Notes: generated from the letters alone by a model not told the origin. Positions 44,864 to 53,501 are shown, numbered from the stretch's first letter. The stretch: 63,815 bases of DNA from Gammaproteobacteria bacterium (GCA_963575655.1 CAUYTY010000022.1:1-63815), one strand, 5' to 3'. A program made the numbers and translations.

Positions 44864-45427
44864 TCACATCGTTTCATCGGTTAATCCCTGGAACCCACGA
44901 CGTATCACCTTGATCGCCCCAGGGATCTCGACATCCATAACCTGATCAATTACCCAACGGTTGTCGTTGTTCTCTCCCATCACAGCTAAGACCCGTTCCC
45001 CCAGGTAGCGGCAAAATTGATAACCAGGTTTATCTTGTGAGAAGGAAAATTCCGCGTAGTTTCTAACACGCTCGTTGAAACGGGTAATAAAGCGAGAGCG
45101 GTAATCACCCATACCAACCCAATCTGTTTGATTTTCATCCAGGGTCGTTGCCAGAGATAAGACCATGGTTGTGACAAGACGCTCGCGTTCAGCGTCATCC
45201 ATTCGCTCATGAGCCCAGCGGTCTACCACTTGGATGAGGAAAATAAGAAATTCTTCCAGTACCACAAAACGATCCTGAATAGTTTCAAACCTGAAATTTT
45301 CATCACCAATGTGGTCGACAGCCTGCACACCTATCTTCCAGGTGGTAAAAGCCAAAACGCTGGCAATATCCTCAACGGTTTTATTCTCTGCTTTGTGCCA
45401 CTTCGTCTTAACGCGGATAACCATCAT
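44864..45427 (-). CDS. conserved protein of unknown function
   Basis: About 187 residues from the ATG at 45427 (MMVIRVKTKWHK), with a gaggag ribosome site just upstream. An earlier ATG at 45451 is less likely. The protein is acidic and mostly helical, without signal peptide or membrane segment. The middle reads TIQDRFVVLEEFLIFLIQVVDRWAH, and the last part QFCRYLGERVLAVMGENND. I do not recognise a domain. It is flanked by the tRNA-Lys gene and the PseC gene, with no operon partner. Confidence 0.6.
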   Translation of the reverse strand: MMVIRVKTKWHKAENKTVEDIASVLAFTTWKIGVQAVDHIGDENFRFETIQDRFVVLEEFLIFLIQVVDRWAHERMDDAERERLVTTMVLSLATTLDENQTDWVGMGDYRSRFITRFNERVRNYAEFSFSQDKPGYQFCRYLGERVLAVMGENNDNRWVIDQVMDVEIPGAIKVIRRGFQGLTDETM

Positions 45428-45472
45428 CAACTCCTCAAGAATCAGAGACATTACGGTAGTGTCTCACCTAAC

Positions 45473-45550
45473 ATATCCACGTTGCCACCTAATAAACTAT
45501 TGGACTATCACTCCGGCAGGAAATACCAGAATGACCGATAGCTAGCAACT
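45473..45550. repeat. palindromic repeat, family 1 (very degenerate)
   Basis: catatccacgttgccacctaata on the left and gatagctagcaacttc on the right retain the arm pattern of family 1 with many changes. The core is different. Confidence 0.4.
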
Positions 45551-46729
45551 TCAAACATCTCCCCGAGGGGGATCGCTCAAAATTCTGGATAAAACCTCAA
45601 CAACCAGGTCTTGCTTGGATTCACTTAATCCGAAATAAAGTGGCAGACTGAGCGCCTCTCGGTAATATTGTTCAGCGCGCGGAAAATCCCCAGGCCTGAA
45701 TCCACGTCGTTGATAATGGGGCTGGAGGTGTACTGGGATATAATGAAGATTGACGCCAATACCGTTCTGCCGTAACTCCTCGAATATCTGTCGATGCGTT
45801 TTCCTGATTTTTGTGAGATCTACTCTAACCACATAAAGATGGAATGCGCTATAGGTATCAGGATGTTGTAATGGAAGAACTAACGGAAGACCTGAAAGTA
45901 GGCGATGGTAGCGCCTGGCTAAATGCTGTCGGTAGCTTACGAATTCACTTAATCTCTTGAACTGACTGGTTCCGAGTGCTGCCTGAATGTCAGTAATACG
46001 ATAATTAAAACCTAGTTCAATCTGCTGGTAATACCAAGGGCCATCTGGCTTTCCTTCCATCTGCGCGGGATCGCGAGTAATTCCATGTCCACGTAATCTA
46101 ACCAGTCTCTCATAGTAATCTTGACGATTGGTTAGCACCATTCCGCCTTCGCCAGTCGTAATGATCTTTACTGGGTGAAAACTAAATACCGTCATATCAG
46201 AAAAGGCGCATGAGCCAACTACGCTACCTTGGTAACGTCCACCAATTGCATGAGAAGCATCCTCTATCACAGAAAATCCGTATTGTTTTGATAATTCAGA
46301 AATCTTCTCCATCTCGCAAGACTGGCCAGCGAAATGTACCGGAATGACAATCTTGGGCAGTTGCCCTGTTTCTCTAGCAAGGATAAGTTTTTCTTCTAAT
46401 TCGATAACATCAAGATTATAGGTGTCAGAATTGATATCGACAAAATCTGGATGAGCAGCACAATATAATGCGCAGTTGGCTGAGGCAACAAAGGTAATTG
46501 GGGAGGTCCATAGCAAGTCGTCCTTTCCTAATCCGGCAGCAAGGCAGGCGATATGTAGTGCTGCGGTTGCACTACTCACGGCAACCGCATATTGGGCGCC
46601 ACAATAGCGTGCAACGGTCTGTTCAAAATGTGCAATAGCTGGACCTTGCGTCAAATTGTCAGAACGCAACACCTCGCTGACCGCACGAATATCATCTTCG
46701 TTGATATCTTGGTGAGCGTAGGGAATCAT
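45551..46729 (-). CDS. pseC: PseC-like aminotransferase (DegT/DnrJ/EryC1/StrS)
   Basis: A PLP-dependent 392-residue enzyme. PLP-binding Lys188 is in SFHPVKIITTGEGGM, Asp in EDASHAIGG, and VSSATAALH near residue 51 binds the phosphate. The start MIPYAHQDINEDDIRAV and the pattern QGP are those of UDP-4-amino-4,6-dideoxy-N-acetyl-beta-L-altrosamine transaminase, the second step of pseudaminic-acid synthesis, used to glycosylate flagellin or capsule. The other pse genes are absent here. The start overlaps the JAMM gene by 4 bp, so the three genes 45551-47950 are probably one operon. Confidence 0.85.
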   Translation of the reverse strand: MIPYAHQDINEDDIRAVSEVLRSDNLTQGPAIAHFEQTVARYCGAQYAVAVSSATAALHIACLAAGLGKDDLLWTSPITFVASANCALYCAAHPDFVDINSDTYNLDVIELEEKLILARETGQLPKIVIPVHFAGQSCEMEKISELSKQYGFSVIEDASHAIGGRYQGSVVGSCAFSDMTVFSFHPVKIITTGEGGMVLTNRQDYYERLVRLRGHGITRDPAQMEGKPDGPWYYQQIELGFNYRITDIQAALGTSQFKRLSEFVSYRQHLARRYHRLLSGLPLVLPLQHPDTYSAFHLYVVRVDLTKIRKTHRQIFEELRQNGIGVNLHYIPVHLQPHYQRRGFRPGDFPRAEQYYREALSLPLYFGLSESKQDLVVEVLSRILSDPPRGDV

Positions 46730-47163
46730 GGTTCCCCTGTCAAAGCTACTTCTGTTACACCTCCGTCCTGTAATCGAAAGCCACGTAATTCCAAAACCCC
46801 CGCTGTCTCTAAAGAAACGATTAAGTATAGCGCCTCGGAGTAGGCCATTTCGGTAATGTCGATAAGCGAGGGAAATGCCGGACTCTGTGGGTGAGAGTGA
46901 TAAATGGCGTAAAGCGTTTCGTTTCGTTCACGCATAGTCCGTAATGCGGCTATTTGCTGCGCTGGGTCCATCGAGAATAATCGTGCGGGGTCCTCTGCAA
47001 TATTGACTACTGGATAGTAGTTACAATTCAAGTCAGTACCGCGCCCTATCAATCCGCAAATCTCATGCCCTTCTGCAGTATCGGCATCATATAGCAACCG
47101 ATGAATCAGTGCGCGGGGTAGAATAACATTGGGAGTGTTAGCGTCAATCGAGTGTAATAGCAA
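46726..47163 (-). CDS. JAMM/MPN metalloprotease
   Basis: A 145-residue zinc isopeptidase-like protein. The JAMM motif is complete: Glu34 (HEICG), His89 and His91 (YHSHP), Ser99 and Asp102 (SLID). Prokaryotic members cleave or process ubiquitin-like sulfur carriers. It lies between an E1-like gene (25 bp upstream) and pseC (4-bp overlap). This combination resembles QbsCD-type sulfur-transfer pairs, but no ThiS/MoaD-like carrier is encoded in the operon. Confidence 0.88.
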   Translation of the reverse strand: MLLHSIDANTPNVILPRALIHRLLYDADTAEGHEICGLIGRGTDLNCNYYPVVNIAEDPARLFSMDPAQQIAALRTMRERNETLYAIYHSHPQSPAFPSLIDITEMAYSEALYLIVSLETAGVLELRGFRLQDGGVTEVALTGEP

Positions 47164-47188
47164 TTTACTTTCCTCACCGGCACTTCCA

Positions 47189-47950
47189 TCACGTAATAGT
47201 TAACCCAGGTTGACACCCACAAGTGGGGCAGGCTGGATCGCGTTTTAGGCGTAGCGTACGCCACTCCATGGTCGAGGCATCCAGTAATAATAATCGCCCA
47301 ATGAGCGGTTCACCGATTCCTGCGAGCAGTTTTAGAGTTTCGGTGGCCTGTACTGCACCCACAATTCCTACTAATGGGGCGAGCACCCCAAGACGGGAGC
47401 AGGTTTCACCAGGATTACCATCATTCCGATAAAGGCAGTGGTAGCAAGGTGCATTTCCGTAATGGGGAAAGACAGCGACTTGCCCCTCCATTCCCATCGC
47501 TGCTCCGGAAACTACCGGGACGCTGGCGCGATGACTCGCATCATTAATGGCAAACCGAGTCTCAAAATTATCGCAGGCATCGATTACTACATTACAATGG
47601 CGAATCTCTTCCTCTAATTCTAATCCATCTAAGGCGCGCGGAATTACCGTTACCTGGATCTCAGGATTGATGGCGAGCAAAGTATCTCGCGCAGAGTCTA
47701 CTTTGAGTCGACCCACATCGACGCTACGGTGAATAATTTGACGCTGGAGATTGGAAAGATCCACTAGGTCGTAATCGGATAAAACTAGCTGACCTACCCC
47801 AGCGGCCGCCAGATACATGGCCACAGCTGATCCCAGCCCTCCTACCCCTATTACCAATACTCGCGCAGCGATGAAATGCTCCTGCCCCTGCTCACCAAGG
47901 CTGGGCAAAAGGATCTGACGGCTGTAACGAATACGTTGTGCCTCATTCAT
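47189..47950 (-). CDS. E1-like adenylyltransferase (MoeB/ThiF/HesA family)
   Basis: A 253-residue enzyme that adenylates the C-terminus of a ubiquitin-like carrier. The nucleotide-binding loop is GVGGLG (35-40), Asp126 is in IDACDNFETR, the catalytic Cys is near 184 (GETCSRLGVL), and zinc cysteines are C169/C172 and C241/C244 (CYHC, CPTC). The length fits MoeB (249 in E. coli) better than ThiF. It may serve molybdopterin, thiamine or another sulfur-transfer route. Its neighbours are the JAMM gene and pseC. Confidence 0.88.
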   Translation of the reverse strand: MNEAQRIRYSRQILLPSLGEQGQEHFIAARVLVIGVGGLGSAVAMYLAAAGVGQLVLSDYDLVDLSNLQRQIIHRSVDVGRLKVDSARDTLLAINPEIQVTVIPRALDGLELEEEIRHCNVVIDACDNFETRFAINDASHRASVPVVSGAAMGMEGQVAVFPHYGNAPCYHCLYRNDGNPGETCSRLGVLAPLVGIVGAVQATETLKLLAGIGEPLIGRLLLLDASTMEWRTLRLKRDPACPTCGCQPGLTIT

Positions 47951-48025
47951 TTGATTCTACTAAAAAGCAAACCGGGGGGATGAATGACATCAAGAAGAAG
48001 CTCGGGAGGCGAGAACGATTACGCT

Positions 48026-48676
48026 TTAGGGCGCGATATTATTTACCCTGCCGAGTTGGTGGATGTAGACGGCAAGGGCCTTAACCTCTGGAAGGGAGAA
48101 ACGGCCTTTCCAGGGAGGCATTGCAGCGGCGTCGTATAGAATAGGCGATAGTGCCTTCTCAGAATTATGATTATTGATAATGGCTTGTGCAACTTGCTCA
48201 ATGCTAGCCCTTCTCGGCCAGCTTGCCGCAGCAAGGTTGGCGCCCAAGCCCATATTGTTGTCGTGGCAGGATGCACAATTGTCGCCAAACATCTGTTTTG
48301 CCAACGCAACCGAGAGCGTCATCAATTCAGCACTCTCGGCAATCTCCGCAAAAGAGGCTGTGGTGATGCGTTGTAGGTATTCTTGATGGTGGCTAGTATC
48401 TTCTTGCAAAGCATGGAGAAGTAACGCCCGGCTATTCCAGTGAGTGTGGACTTTCGTTCCCGCTGACTGATAACTAATCTGATTGAAGATGCCTTTAGTA
48501 TAATCTCGCCCAACCGGCCAGGCTGGGTATAGTAACCAATAGAAAACTGCAAAGACGATCGTGGCATAAAATCCGCGCAGCCAATAGTTGGGTAGAATAT
48601 TATTGAATTCCTGGATATCGCCATCCCAAGTGTGACCGGTGGTCTGAACGGTCAGAGGATACTGGGAGTCGAGCAT
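48026..48676 (-). CDS. ccoP: CcoP-like subunit of cbb3-type oxidase, single-haem form
   Basis: The 216-residue product has one membrane helix (about 35-56, YATIVFAVFYWLLYP) preceded by the CcoP start HTWDGDIQEFNN. One cytochrome c domain follows, with CASCH and the distal Met in AMPPW. Typical CcoP has about 300 residues and two haem c sites. Here the second domain is missing and the gene ends normally after LGRVNN. Start at 48676 (MLDSQYPLTV) is supported by a ttggagaatgcc ribosome site. It begins 28 bp after ccoO. CcoQ is absent. Confidence 0.88.
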   Translation of the reverse strand: MLDSQYPLTVQTTGHTWDGDIQEFNNILPNYWLRGFYATIVFAVFYWLLYPAWPVGRDYTKGIFNQISYQSAGTKVHTHWNSRALLLHALQEDTSHHQEYLQRITTASFAEIAESAELMTLSVALAKQMFGDNCASCHDNNMGLGANLAAASWPRRASIEQVAQAIINNHNSEKALSPILYDAAAMPPWKGRFSLPEVKALAVYIHQLGRVNNIAP

Positions 48677-48704
48677 GGCATTCTCCAAACGCACTGCTGC
48701 CTGA

Positions 48705-49439
48705 TTAGCGAAACTTGACAAAATAATCTTCATCGTACCTACTGAAATCAATCAGGGTGCCGAGCATCTGCAAGTAAGCGATCAAGGCATCCATTTCCGT
48801 CAGGTGGGTACGGTCACCATCATAATTTCCTGATTCAGCCTGCGCGATTACGTTTTCCCGTGCCAGCGAGATATCCAGCAAATGGGCCACTTTTTCGCCA
48901 AAGCGGGTAACGTTGGCCTCGTATTCCGCACGACTTTCGGAATAGGGCACCCCCGTACGCGCCAGAGCCTGAAGGTGTGCACTGATATCCTCGTATGCGA
49001 GCGGATTGGTCTTGATCCATGGATAATTGGGCATCCGCGACCCAGGAATCACACTACGCGGGGTCACGAGATGCCAAACATGCCAAGCGTTGGAATACTT
49101 CCCCCCAACCCTCGCCAGATCAGGGCCAACACGCCGCGACCCCCATTGAAAGGGGTGATCATATTGGCTTTCGGTTGCTAGCGAATAGTGACCGTAACGC
49201 ATCCACTCCTCGCGGAGCGGACGAATCATCTGGGAATGGCAAAGGTAGCAACCCTCGCGCTGGTAGATGTCGCGTCCCAGTAGCTCCAGAGGAGAATAGG
49301 GACGAATCCCTGGTACTGTTTCTACGGTTTGCTCAATGAGAAACAAGGGAACAATTTCTACTAAACCGCCAAGGCTGATCACCAAGAGGGTCAGGACCAA
49401 CAACAAGGTAGTGTTGGTTTCGATCCATTCGTGTTTCAT
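48705..49439 (-). CDS. ccoO: CcoO mono-haem c subunit of cbb3-type oxidase
   Basis: The 244-residue product has an N-terminal membrane anchor (about 12-36, LLLVLTLLVISLGGLVEIVPLF) and a haem c domain: CYLCHSQMIRPLREEWMRYG with CxxCH, then the conserved GSRRVGPDLARVGGKYS and the Met ligand region VIPGSRMPNYPW. It starts at 49439 (MKHEWIETNTT). The frame is open further upstream, but that sequence belongs to the inserted IS605-type remnant. The element separates it from ccoN by 570 bp. Confidence 0.93.
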   Translation of the reverse strand: MKHEWIETNTTLLLVLTLLVISLGGLVEIVPLFLIEQTVETVPGIRPYSPLELLGRDIYQREGCYLCHSQMIRPLREEWMRYGHYSLATESQYDHPFQWGSRRVGPDLARVGGKYSNAWHVWHLVTPRSVIPGSRMPNYPWIKTNPLAYEDISAHLQALARTGVPYSESRAEYEANVTRFGEKVAHLLDISLARENVIAQAESGNYDGDRTHLTEMDALIAYLQMLGTLIDFSRYDEDYFVKFR

Positions 49440-49441
49440 CG

Positions 49442-49838
49442 GTGTCCCCGAGAAACCCCGCCCTTCAGGGTGGGGAGGAAAGGGGACGGTTTTCTCCTCC
49501 CCTTTGGATAGCAAAAACTTTAAAAGTTGCCGGTCTTTCCCGGCTGTCAGCCCGTAAGGGCCTAGTGACGCACACCTTGCGGTGTGGCTCCCCTCGCTCG
49601 CTTATTCGTGGGTTTTTGTACCCTTTCGGGTCCATCCTTGGCAGCAGCACTGGCTTCGACCCCGTATGCCTGTTTAACCACTGACCGCAGTGTCCGGAAC
49701 TGAGGAAGCATCCCGGAGTGCCTATACACCGCTTGCGCGGATTCCACGATAAGGTCTCGTCGCAAAGCGACGGAGCTGGTCAACTTCAAGACTTGCTTTC
49801 ACAAGCCTCGCCCTTTAGGGCGGGGTAGTTGACGGAGT
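49442..49838 (-). mobile_element. IS200/IS605-type remnant without transposase gene
   Basis: On the minus strand the left end (about 49838) reads tcaactaccccgccctaaag followed by ggcgaggcttgtgaaagc. The right end (about 49450) reads cctgaagggcggggtttctc. These are typical ends of tnpB-carrying elements. The interior lacks an intact tnpB or tnpA. Several small hairpins (for example caccgcaaggtg) remain. About 390 bp, lying between ccoN and ccoO. Confidence 0.7.
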
Positions 49839-49857
49839 GCCTTGTACCAATCGTTTC

Positions 49858-50005
49858 GTAACCGTTCACTCCCCCCCCCAACGGGAGGGGGTTGGGGGGA
49901 GGGCGATCAAAAAATTAGTAATCCAACCAGCCGATTATTCCGCTGTATTTTATTTTTGATCGCCCCCCCCTCTGCCCCCTCCTGTTGGGAGGGAGTGGAC
50001 GATTA
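49858..50005. repeat. palindromic repeat, family 2 (large copy)
   Basis: The left arm gtaaccgttcactccccccc and right arm agggagtggacgattac bracket two C-rich/G-rich stems, aacgggagggggttggggg and ccccctctgccccctcctg, plus an inner gatcaaaaaatta/ttttgatcg region. It lies just downstream of ccoN. Confidence 0.75.
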
Positions 50006-50012
50006 CATCGTT

Positions 50013-51500
50013 TCAGGTGGGGTGACCCTTGACAGCAAGCTTTGCCGCAATTCGGGCCTCAATCGCGGCACGCTCACGCTGAACCTGGGTAATAGTCACG
50101 AAGAGGTTATAAACCATGACAACCATACCCAGCAGAAACAAAGTACCGCCCAATCCCCGAGCTAGATAGGGGCTATTGAGAAAGGCGTCGGTTTCCATAA
50201 AGCTATAGGCGATATTTCCGTATTCATCGAGAACCCGCAACCGCTGCCCCTGATTGATACCCGCTATTCCCAGAGCGCTGGTGTACAGCACAATCCCCCC
50301 CAGGGCGGCCCAGAAGTGAATTGATACTAAACGCATACTATAAAGTTTGGTATTCCACAATCGTGGGATCAGGTGATACAGCACGCCAAAAGCAGTCATG
50401 GCTACCCAGCCCATTGTTCCAACATGGGCGTGTCCGATCGTCCAATCGGTATAATGGGTCACTGCATTGATAGTCTCAAAGGACATTAATACACCATCAA
50501 TGGTCGCTAATCCGTAAAAGACCAAGGCGACGATCAAGAATCGCAAGACCGGGTCGGTACGGAGTCTATCCCAGGCATCAGAAAGAGTCATGATGCCGTT
50601 GATCACGCCCGCCCAGGACGGCAACAACAGCATCACCGAAAAGGTCACGCCCAGTGTAGCCGCCCAATCAGGAAGTGCCGTCCAGTAGAGATGATGGGGA
50701 CCGCCCCAAACCGACAAGAAAATTAGTGACCAGAAATGGATTATCGATAACCGATAGGAATAAAGCGGACGCCCTGCCTGTTTGGGTACAAAGTAATACA
50801 TCATTCCTAGGCCGGCTATGTTCAACAAAAAGGTCACGAGGTTGTTACCGTACCACCACTGGATCATGGCATCCTGTACGCCCGCAAAGCGGCTGTACGA
50901 TTTCATCCCCAAAATATTGACCAGCACCACCAAATTTCCCGCAGTGTGTAATAACACCATTGCAAGCAGGCAAGCCAGGAAAAACCAATTGGCCACGTAG
51001 AGCTGAGGCTGGCTGCGACGGTACAGTGTGATCGTATAGACCCACAGGTAGGCCAACCAAACACCCCCGATAAGGAGGTCGATAGGCCACTCAAATTCGG
51101 CATATTCGTGGGATTGGGTGTAACCCAACAATTCGCTTACAACACCGAGCACCACTGCCGCCTGCCAACCCCAAAAGGTAAATTTCGGGAGGAAATCGCC
51201 AACCAAGCGCACCTGACAGGTGCGCTGGATAACATAATAAGAGGTGGCAAACAGGAGACTACCGCCAAAACCGAAGACGGTCAGTGCGGTATGGATCGGA
51301 CGTAATCGTCCAAAGGTAAGGCCAGGAAGGTCAAGATTGAGGGCTGGCCAGATTAATTCGCCGGCGAGATAGACCCCTACTACCATCCCCAACACGCCCC
51401 ACGCCAGCACCATAACGGCAAACTGACGCACAATGCCGTAATTGTATCGCTCCATTGACAGGGTTGCCGAATGGTAGGCGAGGGGTTCGATAGACACCAT
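50013..51500 (-). CDS. ccoN: CcoN-like catalytic subunit of cbb3-type oxidase with CuB His replaced
   Basis: Membrane subunit I with about 12-13 helices, 495 residues from the upstream ATG (or 480 from 51455, MERYNYGIVRQF). Haem ligand His70 (RPIHTAL), the pair His269-His270 (GGPHHL), and His356/His358 (DWTIGHAHVG) are present, as are the Tyr in RPLYSYRL and the VQWWYG segment. In canonical CcoN that segment continues WYGHNA, where His is a CuB ligand crosslinked to Tyr. Here it reads WYGNNL, with Asn219 instead. The conserved FEG segment reads IDG. So the enzyme belongs to the cbb3 family by sequence, but oxygen reduction is uncertain. Genes ccoO and ccoP follow. Confidence 0.93.
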   Translation of the reverse strand: MVSIEPLAYHSATLSMERYNYGIVRQFAVMVLAWGVLGMVVGVYLAGELIWPALNLDLPGLTFGRLRPIHTALTVFGFGGSLLFATSYYVIQRTCQVRLVGDFLPKFTFWGWQAAVVLGVVSELLGYTQSHEYAEFEWPIDLLIGGVWLAYLWVYTITLYRRSQPQLYVANWFFLACLLAMVLLHTAGNLVVLVNILGMKSYSRFAGVQDAMIQWWYGNNLVTFLLNIAGLGMMYYFVPKQAGRPLYSYRLSIIHFWSLIFLSVWGGPHHLYWTALPDWAATLGVTFSVMLLLPSWAGVINGIMTLSDAWDRLRTDPVLRFLIVALVFYGLATIDGVLMSFETINAVTHYTDWTIGHAHVGTMGWVAMTAFGVLYHLIPRLWNTKLYSMRLVSIHFWAALGGIVLYTSALGIAGINQGQRLRVLDEYGNIAYSFMETDAFLNSPYLARGLGGTLFLLGMVVMVYNLFVTITQVQRERAAIEARIAAKLAVKGHPT

Positions 51501-51640
51501 CGGGGCGGAATCTCGGCGCCCATTTCAGGGCGTGCAATTTTCGCAGGAAGCGCAATCCCTCCTGCAACTAAAACCCAAACTCAGCGTCAAAATAACTAAA
51601 TAGCTTTTTCTTTTGTAGACGAAGTTAGCTGAAACCTAAC

Positions 51641-52882
51641 TCAGCGCAATCGCTGAAAGACCAGGGTGCCATTGGTTCCACCGAATCCGAAAGAGTTGGA
51701 GATTGCTACATCGATTGGCGTCGCTCGTGCGGTATTGGGGACATAGTCCAGATCGCAATCCTCGCTGGGGTTCTCCAAATTGATCGTAGGCGGTGCCACC
51801 TGATCACGAATGGCCAGTACGCAAAAGATCGCCTCCATTCCTCCCGCAGCCCCTAGACCATGGCCAATCATGGACTTGGTAGAACTCATGGCAAGCCGGT
51901 AGGCATGATCGCCGAAGACACGTTTGACCGCCCGGGTCTCGGCCAAGTCGCCGAGGGGGGTGGAGGTGCCATGGGCGTTAATGTAGTTAACGCGTTCGAC
52001 GTTCAGGCCGGCATTACGCAGGGCACTGGCCATGCAACGTGCGGCTCCGGCCCCGTCTTCAAGTGGGGCGGTCATATGAAAGGCGTCGCCGCTCATCCCA
52101 TAGCCGGTCAACTCGGCATAGATGCGCGCGCCTCGGGCGCGGGCATACTCGTATTCTTCGAGTACCAACACCCCCGCGCCCTCGCCGATAACGAAACCGT
52201 CGCGATCTCTGTCCCAGGGACGACTCGCTCTTTCTGGTTCGTCGTTGCGGGTGGAAAGTGCCTTGGCAGCGGAGAAACCAGAAACTCCCAAGGGGCAAGT
52301 ACACATCTCTGCCCCCCCCGCTACCATCACGTCGGCATCGCCGTACTCGATAAGGCGTGCAGCGTCGCCGATGCTGTGGGTGCCCGTCGCGCAGGCGCTA
52401 ACGATGGATAGGTTGGGACCCTGAAAACCGTACAAGATGGAGAGGTTGCCCGCTGCCATGTTGACGATACAACTCGGTACAAAGAACGGGGAGACTCGCC
52501 GCGCACCAGACTTGACCACGGTATCCCGGGCGGACTCAATACCTGGCAATCCCCCCATGCCAGAACCAATCGCGACACCGATCCGTTCGGCGTTGCTTTC
52601 AGTCACCGTTAACCCGGCATCTGCAATGGCTTCTTTGCCGGCAGCAATAGCAAAGTGGATGAAGGGATCCATCTTCTTTACTTCTTTCGCTGGCAGATAA
52701 TTGGCAGCGTTGAACCCCTTGAGGGTCGCAGCAATGCGCGTGCTGTAGGTCGAAACGTCGAACGACGTGATAGGACCGACACCACTACGTCCCGCCATAA
52801 TCCCCTCCCAGGTTTCTCGTACCGACAATCCCAGCGGAGACACCATGCCTAGACCGGTGACCACTACCCGTCGCTTACCCAC
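51641..52882 (-). CDS. fabF: 3-oxoacyl-[ACP] synthase II (FabF)
   Basis: A condensing enzyme of fatty-acid elongation, 413 residues. The Cys-His-His triad is Cys164 (SIVSACATG), His in NAHGTST and His in MIGHGLGAAG. The beginning KRRVVVTGLGMVSPLG and end SNSFGFGGTNGTLVF are typical. It is the last gene of the fab cluster and is preceded by a strong terminator-like hairpin after acpP, so its expression may be partly uncoupled. Confidence 0.96.
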   Translation of the reverse strand: MGKRRVVVTGLGMVSPLGLSVRETWEGIMAGRSGVGPITSFDVSTYSTRIAATLKGFNAANYLPAKEVKKMDPFIHFAIAAGKEAIADAGLTVTESNAERIGVAIGSGMGGLPGIESARDTVVKSGARRVSPFFVPSCIVNMAAGNLSILYGFQGPNLSIVSACATGTHSIGDAARLIEYGDADVMVAGGAEMCTCPLGVSGFSAAKALSTRNDEPERASRPWDRDRDGFVIGEGAGVLVLEEYEYARARGARIYAELTGYGMSGDAFHMTAPLEDGAGAARCMASALRNAGLNVERVNYINAHGTSTPLGDLAETRAVKRVFGDHAYRLAMSSTKSMIGHGLGAAGGMEAIFCVLAIRDQVAPPTINLENPSEDCDLDYVPNTARATPIDVAISNSFGFGGTNGTLVFQRLR

Positions 52883-52913
52883 CTCACGTTCCTCATCGTT
52901 GCTATGAACAAGA

Positions 52914-52953
52914 CAAAAAAAGGGCCGCCCTCACGCCAGCAGCGTGGCGGCCC
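52914..52953 (-). terminator. terminator-like hairpin between acpP and fabF
   Basis: In the minus-strand transcript the stem gggccgcc/ggcggccc, with an inner cacgc/gcgtg stem, is followed by a run of seven to eight U (52914-52921). It could terminate most acpP transcripts and produce the usual excess of acpP mRNA relative to fabF. Confidence 0.85.
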
Positions 52954-53003
52954 AGCCCCTCTACCATCGTATTTTTATGGTAGACAATCATTAGAAAACC
53001 AAA

Positions 53004-53240
53004 TTAATTGTTGTTTTTATCGATGTAGTTGATCGCCTCCTGGACGGTGGTGATCTTTTCGGCGGCCTCATCGGGAATTTCGATCTCGAACTCTTCCTCG
53101 AGCGCCATGACCAGCTCCACGGTGTCGAGGGAGTCGGCGCCTAGATCGTCGACGAAAGAAGCCTCCAGGGTAACTTCTTCGTCCTTGACCCCCAATTGCT
53201 CCACGACGATCTTTTTGACGCGTTCTTCGACGGTGCTCAT
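53004..53240 (-). CDS. acpP: acyl carrier protein
   Basis: A 78-residue acidic protein from the ATG at 53240 ([10 protein letters not shown]). The phosphopantetheine site is Ser37 in [10 protein letters not shown]. Length and sequence are typical of bacterial AcpP (77-78 residues). An in-frame upstream extension to 53351 has no family support. It lies upstream of fabF and downstream of fabD, without the usual fabG in between. Confidence 0.97.
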   Translation of the reverse strand: MSTVEERVKKIVVEQLGVKDEEVTLEASFVDDLGADSLDTVELVMALEEEFEIEIPDEAAEKITTVQEAINYIDKNNN

Positions 53241-53501
53241 GACGGACAAATCCTCCAGCGTTGGTTTGGGCGGTAATCCCGCCAGTTTAGACAAAAGCCG
53301 TTGCAGACACAAAAGACGACCTGTTCCGTAAGGAATCTCAGGCCATAACATGCACTATCGACGTGCAGGTTTTTTCACCAGCGGCCGCGCTAACCTCACT
53401 TGTTTAGGTGAGGAAGGCGACGACTACCTTCATGCGTTGAAGTTAGCTATATACCACGACTTCTTCTGAGTGGGACAGCCCTACCCAATCCAAATCCTCC
53501 G
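53241..53501. other. interval between fabD and acpP, no fabG
   Basis: 261 bp without a gene. In most gammaproteobacteria fabG lies here. I see no remnant of its Rossmann motif on either strand. The stretch probably holds the acpP promoter. A short inverted repeat (aacctcacttgtttaggtgagg) lies near 53393-53414. Confidence 0.7.

Noticed and set aside
53241-53501. Hidden fabG remnant
   Set aside because: No Rossmann motif or SDR catalytic YxxxK pattern is visible in either strand of this 261-bp stretch.
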